A stretch of 64,000 nt of DNA, from the NCBI RefSeq assembly GCF_901000735.1, contig NC_081541.1, forward strand, positions 5,511,021 to 5,575,020. Direction: 5' to 3'. Position 1 is the stretch's first letter. Every line of letters starts with the position of its first letter. This stretch comes from Corylus avellana (Eukaryota > Streptophyta > Magnoliopsida > Fagales > Betulaceae). The notes beneath the pieces are model-generated. The model ran no database searches, was not told the DNA's origin, and saw only the letters and a program-made list of their open reading frames with translations. Made by a program: the position numbers and the translations under genes. This document shows, piece after piece, positions 33,236 to 46,378 of the stretch.

Positions 33236-35199
33236 CTCCTTACCCTGACGTCTACACACTGGCTTTCTGTTTTTTCAGTTTCCTTCTTCACGTCTTTTAT
33301 TTTTATTTTTCTAAGCCAAGTCTTTCTTCGATGTTAATTGTAGTTTTTACTTTGTATTTTCCATTTCATGTATTTATGACACAGTAATGTTACGTATTTA
33401 CGTTCTATCTTATTTTTATATTATTGGGTTGATTCATCAAACCTTTGATCAACTTTTTTTATGTAACAGTATCCTATCTTATCTTTAGTATCTTGTCCTA
33501 CGCTTTTGCACATCGAACACAACAACAAGAAGAATACAAAAAACAAAAACAAAAATGGTCAATTGTAGTGCAAGTGTATTCTCAGGGAACAACTCTTCCT
33601 TTGAGAGCTCAAGCGAAGAAATTTGAGCATGTAAATATGACGTATTAAGTGCCTAAAAAATCATCACAAACGATTTTTGGTGAAGGATCATATAGAATTA
33701 TAATAGCACGAAGGGGTGGCCAATAAATTCAAAGAGAAATTTAAATTAATAAATAACTACATCAAATCAAGCGTTGCAACTCCCATTAACTTCCCTTCTC
33801 GATCCAAAATACACTTCAGTTCCATCTTGCAATCCTTCCTTTACGTTTGCAGGTTTTTTCGGGTCTTTTTTTTTTTTTAGGGTAAAGTTCAACTATTTTC
33901 CTTAAACTACTATACAATTTATAATGTTCTGTCAAACTTTTAATTGTGACAATATCCCCTCAAACTACCAAAACATTATCAATGTGCCTTTAAGGCTAGT
34001 AAAAAAATAAAAATACCCCTATAAATTAAAAAAAAAAATTTAGAAAACGAAAATTTTTAATTTTTTTTTAAATATAAATTTTTATTTATAAAATTTATAA
34101 AACAAAAAATAAAATAAAAGGCAAAAAAAATTCAATTTTTATAGAAACAAAAATCGAAATTTTTTTTATTTTTTTCTTATAAAAAAGGATTTTTTTTAAA
34201 AAAATAAATAAATAAATAAATTTCCTGCCCTTTTAATTTTTTTTTTTCTAGAAGTTTTAGTATTTTTTGTTTTTATTTTAAGGGTAGTTTCGTTATTGGA
34301 GAGAATATTTATAATTTTTTTTTAAAATTTTGGGAGACATTGTCAATTAGGTAGTAGTTTGAAAGGGTATGTAGACTTTCTCCTTTTCTTTAAATTGTTG
34401 ATATAGATATTTTACTTTGTGGGACAATTTTGAGTGATTATTTTTTCCTACCAACTAAACAACAGAAAATGTTTTTAATATTATTTTTAGGTCTCAACCA
34501 AACAATGAAAAATCGATAATTTTTCCAAAATAAAAAAAAATATATTTTTTACCAAAAATATTTTTCCCCAATATTTAGAAGCAAATTGATAATGCATAAA
34601 TTAAACATATATACCACAAAAAAAAAAAAAAAAAAAAAATTAAACATATATACATGAATATCAATTCATGAACTCATTTCTCATTAATATATAAGAATAC
34701 CGGCTTTCTCAATTTTCATTCAATTGTATGTAATTATCCCAAACTAACCATTAAATCAATTTTGGTTATAAAAAATATATATAAAAGAATTGGTTGAGAC
34801 TGTATTGTGAAATTCTTATGACTTGCTAGATAAAAATGTACGTGGTGCAGTAGGAATCTAATTAGAAAATAAATTATTTTATTGACTGATATTATTAATT
34901 ATTTATATCCAATAATTATTAGTAACAAAAAAAGAATAATAATTTTTTACAAAATTATAGATGCCATGTCAATTGTAGGGAGTGTTAGGGACGTGTAGTG
35001 TTTAAACAGGGCTTTGGTAAACGGGCCGGTGAAATTGGGCCGGGTCCAGTTAGCTTAGTTAACTTTTTAAATTCGGGTATATACGACCCCATTCTATGAC
35101 CCACGAACTCCCTAGGTATCCAACAATACAATATCATATATCATATATCGTAATTCATATATCATCATATATGGATGGCATAACTAAACTCTGTGGCTC
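33236..35199. other. Intergenic AT-rich DNA
   Basis: No gene is seen. Poly-A/T runs dominate 34020-34320, inside the element at 33880-34385. Confidence 0.5.
33880..34385. mobile_element. MITE-like element with inverted ends
   Basis: The left end GGTAAAGTTCAACTATTTTC followed by CTTAAACTACTA pairs with the complement of GTAGTTTGAAAGGG and TAGACTTTCTCC on the right. The inner parts, GACAATATCCCC and GGGAGACATTGTC, also pair. It is non-coding with an A/T-rich centre. Confidence 0.45.
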
Positions 35200-36360
35200 A
35201 TTTTCTCCACTTTTGTTGATATATGTAGTGATGGCTGACCAAACAAAGGAAACCCAATCCCCACAACAGAAAATACATGGATGCAAACCATCCCATCAAT
35301 CTTGGCCCTTCAAACAACACGTCTAGACTATAGAGAAAGACCCTTTCCTTTTCCTCAACTCATCTGTTGTTTTCAGATTTGGGATTTCCAACCATTTTCT
35401 ATCCAATTTGAAAAGCAATCGTGAGGAAGACCATATAATATTTTTTTATTTAAATAAATTTTGAATTATTCAGCTACTTACTTTAATAGATGAATCTCAT
35501 GGAAGTTATTTTTCCTTTATTATATGAATTGCTAGCAATTCGAATAACAAAATTAATAAAATCTATATTCTTATTACCAAGTAATTTATTTCTATACCAA
35601 TGTAACTTATTGATATCAACACTATTAGAGCATCAAGAGGCCTCAAAATATCAAATTTTTTTGTTCTACTATGGGATTCAATTAATGTTAAAGATAACTA
35701 TTTGAGTAATAAAAAAGGTCATGTTGAGAGAGTCAATTGCCAGGGAAAAAGATGGTAATTCCTGTTTGCATGTCAAGTTTGGTTAAGTTGATGCATGAGT
35801 ATAAGATTATATAAGTTAACCTTAATTTAACTCATTTAATTAAAAGGGTCAGACCGTTTTAATCCAAACCCGCTACTTTCATGTTTAGTGGTTCATAGGC
35901 CGTGTTAAAAACTGACAGCAGTACTTATGTCATATATTAATTAAGTTTATGTTGTATCAAAACATGTGTATTCTTATAAGTCAACTATAAAACTTGACTC
36001 ATTTAATTAAACGGATCAAACTCGTCAATCATAATTTACTAATTTTGTATTAAGTTGATATTAAATATGCTACTCGTATAAAAATTATCAACCCTAAGAC
36101 TTAAATCTAACACGGCCACGAGGCATTACCATGATACCAACCAAAACCATGTAATATTGTAAATGGATATGGGTTAGAAATAAGCAGTAACTTCAGTTGC
36201 CTTTTACAGTGACAATATATTGAGGCAAACGAGGCTGTTTGCCATATGTTCTGTCATCTCAAGCTGTATCCCCATTTGAGTTCAAAATTTTCTGAGCGCT
36301 TCTTGCTAAGAACAGGAGCAAAATAGGGCGGCTACGTGACTCACCGTTTGAAAGATTCGT
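35200..36360. repeat. Diverged duplicated non-coding block, copy 2
   Basis: Matches 32655-33235 at both ends (AAAATACATGGATGCAAACC, TCAATCTTGGCCCTTCAAAC; TGTCATCTCAAGCTG, GTGACTCACCGTTTG). It carries about 600-700 bp more in the middle, largely a dispersed repeat. Confidence 0.5.
35770..36112. repeat. Dispersed AT-rich repeat
   Basis: It shows AACTCATTTAATTAAAAGGG, ACTCATTTAATTAAACGGAT, TTACTAATTTTGTATTAAG and a final ATCAACCCTAAG. It is the same family as 9178 and 51590. Confidence 0.45.
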
Positions 36361-37915
36361 CATTAATTTTAGCTTCCTCTTCATTATTGATTTTCTCGTC
36401 ATTTTGTCAATGTTTTTCTTTCATTACTTCTTATATTATTATTATTTTTTTCTTGGCCTTAGTTCTTATATTTTATTACCCCATGCATTGATTTAGTCAC
36501 GTTTTACAAGCAGAGTCCCTAATGTATATAATATGATATTTCATATATATATAGTCAGCATATAAATAAACATGTCCGAGTTTTATTTGTAATTTTGCTT
36601 GAAAAGTGAAACCGGCCATTATATTTTTCCCTTTGAATTGTTTATTAAGTTATGAACATCATATCATAAGCCTAACCGGTCCAACAAACTACTCCAATAT
36701 GTCATGCGATTGACACCCTCCAAACCCACCCTATCACATGTTTTCTTAAGGTTATCTTTCAATTTTGTCTTCTACAAATATATCGCAAGGAAGGAGAACA
36801 TGGGGATTGAGAGGTCACATGGATTTTCAAGTAGCCGTGTGGCCCCATGGGCCCTTAAAGACCACGTGAAACCACCGACGAGCTTGCGGTCACCGTTCAT
36901 CGTTGCTGACATCGGAGTTCTTTTGTTTTTTTTTTTTTTGTTTTTGGTAGGAAGACTAAGCTGGCTGACATCAAGTTTGTACTGTACAGTATCGGCTTCA
37001 AGTTTGTAACATGAATTATTCTCGTATTATTTTTAAGCTGACATATATGCATGCACCTGCTGCTCCATCACAGGCTTCTTCTGGGCGTGCTTTTCACTAT
37101 ATATTTACGTCATCTTCTCGGTCCACCGTCCACGTCTCTAAGATAATGAGTTATATATATAAACTTCTTCTTGCATGCTCGGCATTGATCTGAAGAAATA
37201 AAAAGCAAGTAATTAATTTTCTGGTCAAGTTAATATTATATATTATATGTACTAATAAAAGTTTTCACTTTAAATAATCCTACTACTTTCATGATAAATG
37301 GGAGAACATATATATATACAGATAACGGATAAAAATTTTAAAAACAATGAAAACTTTCTTTCAGAAGAGGAAGAAAAAAAGAAAAAGGAATCAATCTATT
37401 AGGAAGATTGTATGCCTTTGATATTTTGTCTTTATTAATCCCCACCAAAATAAAAATTTTGTAATTTCCAATGAAAATTGGGTGAACCAAAAGTGGCCGG
37501 TGCTCGTATTTTATTTTATTTTGGTCTCGGATGTAGATATATATATATATATACTGCCAAGAGAGACCTAGGGGACAAGAGTTCTTTTTTAACCACATGA
37601 TATCATAAAACTATTGGTGCTTGTTTCATAATAAGGTTAAATCTAATTGATTTCTTTATCGTACTAATTTATATTATTATACTTTTTTTAAAAAAAATAA
37701 TCATTACAATTTCATTATAAATCAATAAATCATGGACGAAAATCTTGCTTAGCACTTACAATGCTTTGAATGAAACCATGAGTGTCCTCTAACCATACTT
37801 GATCGAAGGATTGTTAAAGAGTTGCTTTCGTTAATCTGTGAACTGTTTCATTAATTTCTCTACAAATGTGACATACAAAACATAATTGTAGACTATTGAG
37901 TACTGCTCTACTGTA

Positions 37916-38470
37916 GGGGTGTAAACGAGTCGAGCCTGAGCGAGCTTTTCTTGTTTGAATTCGATTCGTTTAAATTTTACTCGAGCTAAAAAACGAGCCA
38001 AAAAAAAAAAATCAAGCCCTAACTCGAGCTCATAATAAGTCGAGCTGCGCCAGCTCGCGAGCTTGCTCTTATATTTATTATTATTATAAATTTAAACTTC
38101 AAGTATTTTTAAATGGCTCAAGAAGCCAACTTGCATATGAGTATTTGCTTAGTCTAACTAGCTGAATATGGAGCCTGAGCCAATAAAGCAAGACACTTGG
38201 TTTCAAATAGAGAAGATATGCATCATTTTATAATAAAATGATGTTATTAGAAAAAAAAAAAAAAAAAATCATCAACTTTTAATATTAATATTAACAACTA
38301 TGTGAACAACTACCAATTCGAGCTTTATACGAATTGCTCACGAGCTTAACCGAATCGAGCAAGCTTGCTTCGTTTAATATTCGAGCTAGTATTTATGTTC
38401 ACGAAACGCCTCATTTTATAATCGAGTCGAGCCCGAACTCGCTTGCGGGACTTCACTCACTTAACACCGC
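37916..38470. mobile_element. MITE-like element with TA target sites
   Basis: The ends GGGGTGTAAACGAGT and, inverted, GCGGTGTTAAGTGAGT lie between TA dinucleotides (37914-37915 and 38471-38472). The interior repeats CGAGC/GCTCG words (GAGTCGAGCC, GCTCGCGAGC). This style of element is widespread in plant genomes. There is no transposase frame. Confidence 0.6.
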
Positions 38471-38472
38471 TA

Positions 38473-41400
38473 TGCTCTAGTGTTGTCTATTAGTTGACTG
38501 TATCTATTCCAGCAAAAATTCTCTTGTCTGAAAGCATTCACTATTTTTAGCGCATTTCTTTCAATAATGATTCATCAGTGCTCCAAATTGCTTTTGGTTC
38601 CCTACACACTAAGAAACACTGTAACTACCAAAGAATATTGGTTAAATTTAAAGAAATTGATGTTTATAGGATATGGCATATGCTACTAGTGTTCTAAGAC
38701 CCTTCGCATCTTTCAAATATAAAATGGGAAAAAGCAGATTTCGAATAGCAAATATTTTCTACTGTAATGAAAATATATATAAGTATACACATTACACATA
38801 TATTGCACGTCTACATGACCATTCAAAAACGACATTCTCGTTGGGCCCCAGAAGGGACAACTAAAACACCAGGTCAAGTGGGACCCGCAATAGAGCCAGC
38901 TCAAGACAGAGTGGTCCAATTGGGATCTGTAAAAGCGACTGTTTGGTTTGTGCTTGGCTTATTTTTTAAAGAAATAAATAGAATATGTATTATCGATAGA
39001 ACTATAGAAGTAAATGACGATATATAGGTTGATTGGTTTAAGAAGTTCTATCTATAAAATTATTGATGAATATATCAATTAATTGGGTGGCATTTTTTTT
39101 TTTTTTTAATATTTAAGTCAACAGCCAAAAATCCTCTGAAATCTAATATTTATTATGTTGATATTGTAATTGAAAATTGCATTCTCTAAGATATATTTTT
39201 AGTATAGGTAGACCAAATATAAATTATTTAATAAATCATATGTATATAGATAAAATGGTATATAATATAGAATTATGTTCTATTATTGTTGGTTTCTTTT
39301 TTTTTTAATCTTTATTAGGTCTATAGAATTTTCAATTAAAAATTTAAAAGCTTGAATGAGCAATTAAAGACACTAAGATATAAACTTTTGTTGTCTCATA
39401 TAATAAGAAGATTACATATTATGAAAGAAAATCTATCTCATTTTAACAATAAATAAATGAGTTTTTCACCAACCTTTCTGCAAAGGCAAGGCACGATGAC
39501 GTGCTAGTTTTTTAAAATACCTGCATCAGTTGTAAAAAACAAAGCTTAACCTCAATTATAAGAATTAGCTTTTATTCTAAACAATGATTTTGACGATATA
39601 AAGAGAGGAGTTTTACAGAAATAAGGGCTTATGTCATGTGCACAAAATTAGTTGGATACTTTTACTTATTGAGCCATGAATTCGCCATTTTCACCTATAA
39701 AAATTGTTGAGGTTTACGTGTGTAGTTACGTAGATGAGAAAGAGCCCTACAATTATGGAGGCTATTGCCCTTAGAACTTGATGAAGGCTTTAGCTTTTGA
39801 GGTAGGTTGAACTTTTGTAGTTAATCAGCTAAGTTTTTGGGATTCTTCATTAGGTTGCCCTTTTTAATTTATGTTGCCTGAATTATAAGGCTTTGTAGTA
39901 TAATAAATGGTGGGAAGTTTGAATTATGTGACATAATGATAATAATATATGAAAGGGTGCAGTTGATATATTATCATATTTGGTGTTGGAAAAAATAAAT
40001 AAAGAAAATATTGGTATATGCCCTTTTCAATATTACTTTTGTAGGTCATCAGACAAATAAATATATAGGGCCTATTCTAATAAAGTTTATTATAATTTTA
40101 ATATTCATTCTTTTTTATTAATTTACTCATTTATATTTTTAACCCGAAAGGGATGAATCATGTAAAGGGAATGACATATATGCTATACATCCTCATTCGC
40201 GTTGCTACAATTATTATTCTTATTATTTTTTTCATTTAAAAAGAATATTTCATAAGGGGATGAGTTGGCATATATAATATATTGAATATTGGGTAGTTGA
40301 AAGTGTACATCTAAATTTACTTCATTGTTTTCCTCTGCAACCTTATTAATAGGGCGGGTCACAAATTGAACCCGTAAATTAATTTCTCATGTTATGACTC
40401 ACGGACATACCGTGGCAAGGATGGAAGTGCATGGAAAGATGATGCTTTCTTTAAATGCGTAGAACAACTTGAATTTCTCATATTTAGATTTTTAGTAGTT
40501 TTAATTGCTATCAATCTAAATAATAAATACGAGAGTGGGTTTCATATTATTATTATTAATTTTATAATGCATGTTATAATGAACAACACAAGGTCTTTGT
40601 GCAGATACATTAAGTAATTAAAAAATCTACTCCATACCGAAGCAACTACAAGAAGTAATCCTTAGCTTAAAAGCCACGTGAGGGCAGTGGAGCTTATATA
40701 CTGGACCCATTGCAGCTTAGGTCATGCCCAAACTGTGTTGTCGAAAAATAAAAATAAAAAATATTGTTTTTTCCTGGCTGTTTATTTGCGACTCTGAGAA
40801 ATGATTCGAAAAGAATGAAATATCGCAGAATATTTTCTATATTTCATATAATTTGAAGAGTTGCAAGGACGAGAGAGAAATGACGAAAATGATGAGCTAC
40901 GGACCAAAAAAAAAAAAAGGAGTGTGAAATACAACGCTTTTGATGGTGAGATTGAGATCTAATGTATTGCAATTTTGATAGACATTTGTGAGAGGATCTT
41001 TATGAGGTCCACATGTTAGGTTTGGTCAGCCGATATGTATTTTGACAAGTAGGCCGGCCCTCATAAGATGTCCTCTCACAATTGCTTGTCTAAGGGTATG
41101 TGACCATAGCAACGAAAAATAATTTATATAGACAAAATAATAATAATAATAATAAAACATTTTATGCCTTAGAAATATTATTTTATTTGGTCAAATGAAA
41201 ACATTTTTAAGTTGAATAATATTTTACGTGGAGCCAAACACTAAGACACAAGAAAAACTCTTTTCTATAAAACCCTTAATTTGTGTTTGTTTTACACTGC
41301 CAGGTTTGTTAAGTACGGGAGGAAAAACCCTCATCGTATATGACAAGGTATATTGAAAATTTCAACGTAAAATTAGATGACATTGAAATTACGCAGCACA

Positions 41401-43100
41401 CACGATGGCAAATGTTGTTGGACTAGGTGCCCAGTGAAGATGGACAAGTAACATGCGCACACCACAAGTTGACGTCAACAACCTAATGACCAGTAACGGA
41501 CATTTTGACGACAACGTTATGAATGCCAAACCCCGCTAATTAGAGACGGAAAACGATGCGTACCAATTGGTGGACGCACTACTTGAATTGGGCCACGCAA
41601 GCTTTTATTCTGGTCCATGCTTCTATGATTCATCTTTGCACCACTACGTCACCATTTCCCAAAGCTTTGCATAACCCGCCCGAAACTTTCCTAATTCCTA
41701 CATTTTGACCCCCCCACTTTCTAAGTTTATGCTCACCATCTTTGTTGTATTATAATTTATACACCTACAAAAAGTTTGTAATTATTCTTTAGTCCACGCG
41801 TATTTGACAATTGAATGGCATAATTCTAATAATAGAGTGTTGGTTGGAATACTATAGTATATATTATAAAAATGCAATTTTATAAATTAAAAAATATGAT
41901 TTTAAATCAAATCACGAAAATATCTCGTTGGAAGTGTATATTTTCTTTTTGAAAAAGTAGTGTTATTTAGTAAACTATTATATGATTGTCATACAATTAA
42001 GATTGAGTTATCCTTAAAATGAATAGATGATTTTCACTACTACCCCATCTCGATTGTAGTACGTATAGCAGTCTACTAAATAGTATCATTGCACTTTTAA
42101 AAATTGTGATTTGAAAAAATAATGCGTTTTTTTAAAAACGCTCAATTTTTAAATGTTAAACTATGATTTAAAATGCCAAACTGTAACTTCACCAGATGCT
42201 TACCAGATAATATACAATTGATGAAATAATTAAGAAAATAATTTGATTTGTTAATAGTGCTAGACCATTTCATTACATAATGACACGTGTTAATAAATTG
42301 TTCAAAATAATGAAGTGTCTTTCATTAATAAGAAATGCTAGATTAATTAATGACTAATCTTATAAACTATACATGAATTGTCTCGTATTTTAAACACTTT
42401 CCAAAACCAAATATTGCATATTTCCACATCTCGAAGCTGGGATTGGGTTTCTATTATTGAACATCCAACTCAAATTGAAGAATATTAATCTACCTACCAA
42501 AAATAATACAGATCAGAATACAAGATCAGAGAGATTCTTGTGAACTTGCATTGTTGCAAACCAAACAACATCCAATTAATCCGTACCCGCCGAAATGATC
42601 GGATACAGAAGAACCAGTGCCTTAATGCTATGATACTATTGTTTATACTTTTACTTAAAGACTTATTGATCCCATTAAATAACACCCTTCCAAACCATAA
42701 TTTAACATAAATTAGACGATCGTCAAACGTTGGGCAGGTCACCGGAACAGAGCTCGTGGGGACCACATGGCAAACCTAGAAGAAGAAAAAAACCAAGCAG
42801 TAGTACTATTGTAATTAAATAAAAAGACAAGGGTAAATGAGATAAGTGAAGAATTACGTGCAAATACCCCTAGCCATTCCTAGGCGACTCCGTCACGTCG
42901 CGATGAAACCAGAGAGCGGCGGAGGAGAGGGAACAGAAAAGGACGAGGGCATATTAGTCACGTAGAATTTAAAAAAAGGCTGAGCTGGTCGTATACTATT
43001 CTCTCCTCGCAGACTAGCAACGTTCCCTAGGCAAAGCCGGCTCATGTGTCCGGCCCCACTCTCTCTGTGTCTTTTTTTTTTTTTATATTTCTTTTCTTTT
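38473..43100. other. Intergenic region upstream of the PIP5K copies
   Basis: AT-rich, with poly-A runs and no gene that I can support. Frames at 38673-39027 and on the minus strand at 42494-42766 show no family motif. The distal promoter of the kinase probably lies in the last kilobase. Confidence 0.5.
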
Positions 43101-43159
43101 TTTTTCAATGAATTTCTTTGGGTTTATCACACACACACATAAAACATTCTCTCTCATCT

Positions 43160-43423
43160 TTACTCCATCTCTCTCTCTCTCTCTCTCTCTCTATCCGTTT
43201 CTCTCCCGTGCCTCTTGTGTATGTATGTTTGTTGGATTCCCACCTATTTTTCCAAAACACAAAGCACTAAAGAGAAAGTTTTGGAGAGAGAAACGCTCCT
43301 GAGATCGGAGAGAAGTAGAAAGTTATAGAGAGAGAAACCTCTGGTGAATGCTCACCCAACAGGCTCCAGCCTACGGCGAGTCTTCCTCTCGCAGGTAGCG
43401 AAATGCAGTGACTACTTGTTAGT
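43160..43423 (+). promoter_or_regulatory. PIP5K leader with CT repeat and uORF (copy 1)
   Basis: A (CT)n run at about 43168-43192 is followed by a purine-rich leader. An upstream reading frame at 43348-43398 encodes MLTQQAPAYGESSSRR. A second minimal one (ATG CAG TGA) starts at about 43404, just before the main ATG at 43424. Such uORFs can lower or condition translation. Confidence 0.5.
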
Positions 43424-46109
43424 ATGAATGACCCAAAAATGCGCGAAACTGCACTGCTACTCTGTGACGATCCCAACGACGTCGTTTCCAACAGCAAGAA
43501 GAAGAAATCAGACGACCCAGCTCACCAGCTGGTGCTCGGAGTCGGGCGTAGCCGATCCCAAGGCGGAACAAGGAGAGTGACACCAACGACGCTAACCAAC
43601 TCGCCTGCCCTGACCGCCGCCGGCGCGTGCGGGTCGAGCGTGAGCGTGGAGAAGCCGCTTCCGAACGGGGATCTCTACATCGGTAGCTTCGCGGGGAGCG
43701 CGCCGCACGGATCGGGGAAGTACCTGTGGACGGACGGGTGCATGTACGAGGGTGAGTGGCGGAGAGGGAAGGCCTCGGGAAAGGGAAGGTTCTCTTGGCC
43801 TTCTGGGGCGACTTACGAGGGGGATTTCAAGTCGGGTCGGATGGAGGGCTGCGGGACCTTCATCGGATCCGACGGGGACACTTACCGCGGGGCGTGGAGC
43901 TCCGATCGGAAGCACGGGTACGGCCAGAAGCGCTACGCCAACGGGGACTACTACGAGGGGCACTGGAAGCGTAACCTGCAAGACGGGGAGGGCCGGTACG
44001 TGTGGAAGAACGGGAACGAGTACGTGGGGGAGTGGAAGAACGGCGTGATTTCCGGTCGGGGCGTGCTGATTTGGGCCAACGGGAACCGATACGACGGGGA
44101 ATGGGAAAACGGCGTTCCGAAAGGGAACGGGGTTTTCACGTGGCCGGACGGGAGCTGCTACGTGGGTTGCTGGAACAAGGACCTCAAGATTCAGCTTGTG
44201 AATGGGACGTTCTATGCTGGAAATGGGCAGGGCAAAGAGCAATGCTTGAAGAACAACAATGGGGCTTTGCTGGGGGGTGAGAATTTGACAATAACGATGC
44301 GGAAGAGGTCGTCGGTGGACGGCGCGAGAGGGAGCTTGACGGACCGGAGTTTTCCTAGGATTTGCATATGGGAATCTGACGGAGAAGCCGGCGATATTAC
44401 CTGCGATATAGTCGACAATGTGGAGGCCTCCATGTTTTATCGGGACGGGACGGGGTTCGATCGCGACGGGTTTCGGCAGTTTCGACGGAATCCGTGCTGT
44501 TTCACCGGGGAGGCCAAGAAGCCCGGTCAGACGATATCCAAGGGCCATAAGAATTACGATTTGATGCTTAATCTTCAATTGGGGATTAGGTAATTTCACT
44601 GATTGATTTCTTGTTGGTTATGTTTGTTTCTGTGGGGGTTATGAAGGTGGGTATTGATTCTTATTAGTGTTTTTTTCTTTTCTTCTTTTTTTGTGTGGTA
44701 GGCACTCTGTTGGAAAACATGCGTCTATATTGCGTCAGCTGAAGCCGAGTGATTTTGATCCCAAGGAGAAGTTCTGGACGAGGTTTCCAACCGAGGGATC
44801 GAAGATTACGCCGCCCCATCAGTCAGTAGAGTTCCGCTGGAAAGATTACTGCCCCATGGTGTTTAGGTATTGCTGGATTCCAATCGTATCTTTATATTTT
44901 GCGGTTCACATTGGAGAGCTTTGTCGGTTATGTAATAGGATATATAAATGTTTGGTAGTGCAATGTTCTTCTATGGTGGTGAGGGTTTTTATTTATTTTC
45001 TTTTTCTGGTGGAATTTTCAGGCGTTTGAGGGTGCTATTCCAAGTAGATCCTGCCGATTATATGCTGGCTATTTGTGGGAATGATGCTCTTCGGGAGCTT
45101 TCTTCTCCGGGAAAGAGTGGAAGCTTCTTTTACCTCACTCAGGATGATAGGTTTATGATAAAAACAGTCAAGAAATCAGAAGTCAAGGTTAGTTGCCGCC
45201 TTCTTTGACTTTTGTCTTGTAAACATGAGAGCTTGAAGGCAGTTCAATAGCATCGTTTGCATGTACATTGTTTGTTTCGAAGTGTCCAATCTACTTTCTT
45301 AATTAAGCTAGACATGTGAATCTCAAGTTTGGTTATTCTTTTTTAGGTGCTTATTAGGATGCTTCCAAGTTATTATCAACATGTTTCTCGGTATGAAAAT
45401 TCCCTGGTGACAAAGTTCTTTGGGGTGCATTGTGTCAAACCGATTGGTGGCCAGAAGGTATGTCTTGTAAAAAAAATTTGAGCTATTGTTTTGGTTCATG
45501 TGGTTTGTCTGTTTCATCTGATTGTGTTGTGACTGGAGAGCAGACCCGGTTTATCGTGATGGGCAATTTATTCTGCTCAGAATATCGTATCCATAGGCGA
45601 TTTGACCTCAAAGGATCCTCTCATGGCCGCACGACAGATATGCCTGAGGGTGAGATTGATGAAACCACCACCCTCAAGGACCTTGATCTTAATTTTGTGT
45701 TTCGCCTCGAGCGGAATTGGTACCAAGAGCTCATCAAGTAAGTTCAGTGTACAATGTATCTCCCACTTCAATTTCATTACTCAGCTATCTCCATTTGGTC
45801 CTTGCATCTGTCATAATATGTGTGAAATCTTGCTCAGACAAATTGAACGAGATTGCGAGTTCTTGGAAGCAGAGAGAATCATGGACTACAGTCTTTTGGT
45901 TGGTCTTCACTTCCGTGATGACAATACATGCGAAAAAATGGGGTTATCACCTTTCCTCTTGCGAACTGGTAATCAATTCCATCATCCTTCCATCAGAAAT
46001 AATTCATGGGTTGATATATCTGTGGGGACCATAAGGATATTGAATTGAATTTTGGTGCCCTTTGCAGGAAAAAAGGATTCATATCAAAATGAAAAGTTTA
46101 TGCGTGGTT
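43424..46109 (+). pseudogene. PIP5K copy 1, cut in exon 7 by a gap
   Basis: It has the same gene structure as the complete copy 2955 bp downstream: exons 43424-44589, 44702-44866, 45022-45187, 45347-45457, 45544-45737, 45838-45968, and 46068 to the gap. It encodes the MORN repeats and most of the kinase domain, but exon 8 and the end of exon 7 are missing. Differences from copy 2 by eye are a silent C/T, Ser160 against Tyr160 and a 2-bp leader indel. Introns are otherwise the same. Such identity across introns points to a second haplotype contig placed in tandem. A very recent partial duplication is the alternative. Confidence 0.7.
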
Positions 46110-46209
46110 NNNNNNNNNNNNNNNNNNNNNNNNNNNNNNNNNNNNNNNNNNNNNNNNNNNNNNNNNNNNNNNNNNNNNNNNNNNNNNNNNNNNNNNNNNN
46201 NNNNNNNNN
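46110..46209. other. Scaffold gap (100 N)
   Basis: Exactly 100 N, with the same gene on both sides. Confidence 0.98.
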
Positions 46210-46302
46210 CAAAACACAAAGCACTAAAGAGAGTTTTGGAGAGAGAAACGCTCCTGAGATCGGAGAGAAGTAGAAAGTTATAGAGAGAGAAACCTCTGGT
46301 GA

Positions 46303-46353
46303 ATGCTCACCCAACAGGCTCCAGCCTACGGCGAGTCTTCCTCTCGCAGGTAG
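46303..46353 (+). promoter_or_regulatory. Upstream ORF in the PIP5K leader (copy 2)
   Basis: It encodes MLTQQAPAYGESSSRR and a stop, ending 25 bp before the main ATG. It is identical to that in copy 1. Confidence 0.45.
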
Positions 46354-46378
46354 CGAAATGCAGTGACTACTTGTTAGT

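Noticed and set aside
36704..37009. 101-residue plus-strand frame
   Set aside because: It includes a poly-Phe run from a poly-T tract and has no recognised domain.
38673..39027. Possible organelle-derived coding insert
   Set aside because: The frames around GPRRDN and VKATVWFVLG do not match any plastid or mitochondrial protein I can recall.
42494..42766. 90-residue minus-strand frame
   Set aside because: It has no family motif, no splice context and AT-rich composition like its surroundings.
43592..44599. Minus-strand 335-residue open frame inside PIP5K exon 1 (also 46547-47554)
   Set aside because: It is the antisense shadow of GC-rich MORN repeats. It shows a 23-residue periodicity inherited from the sense strand and no motif of its own.
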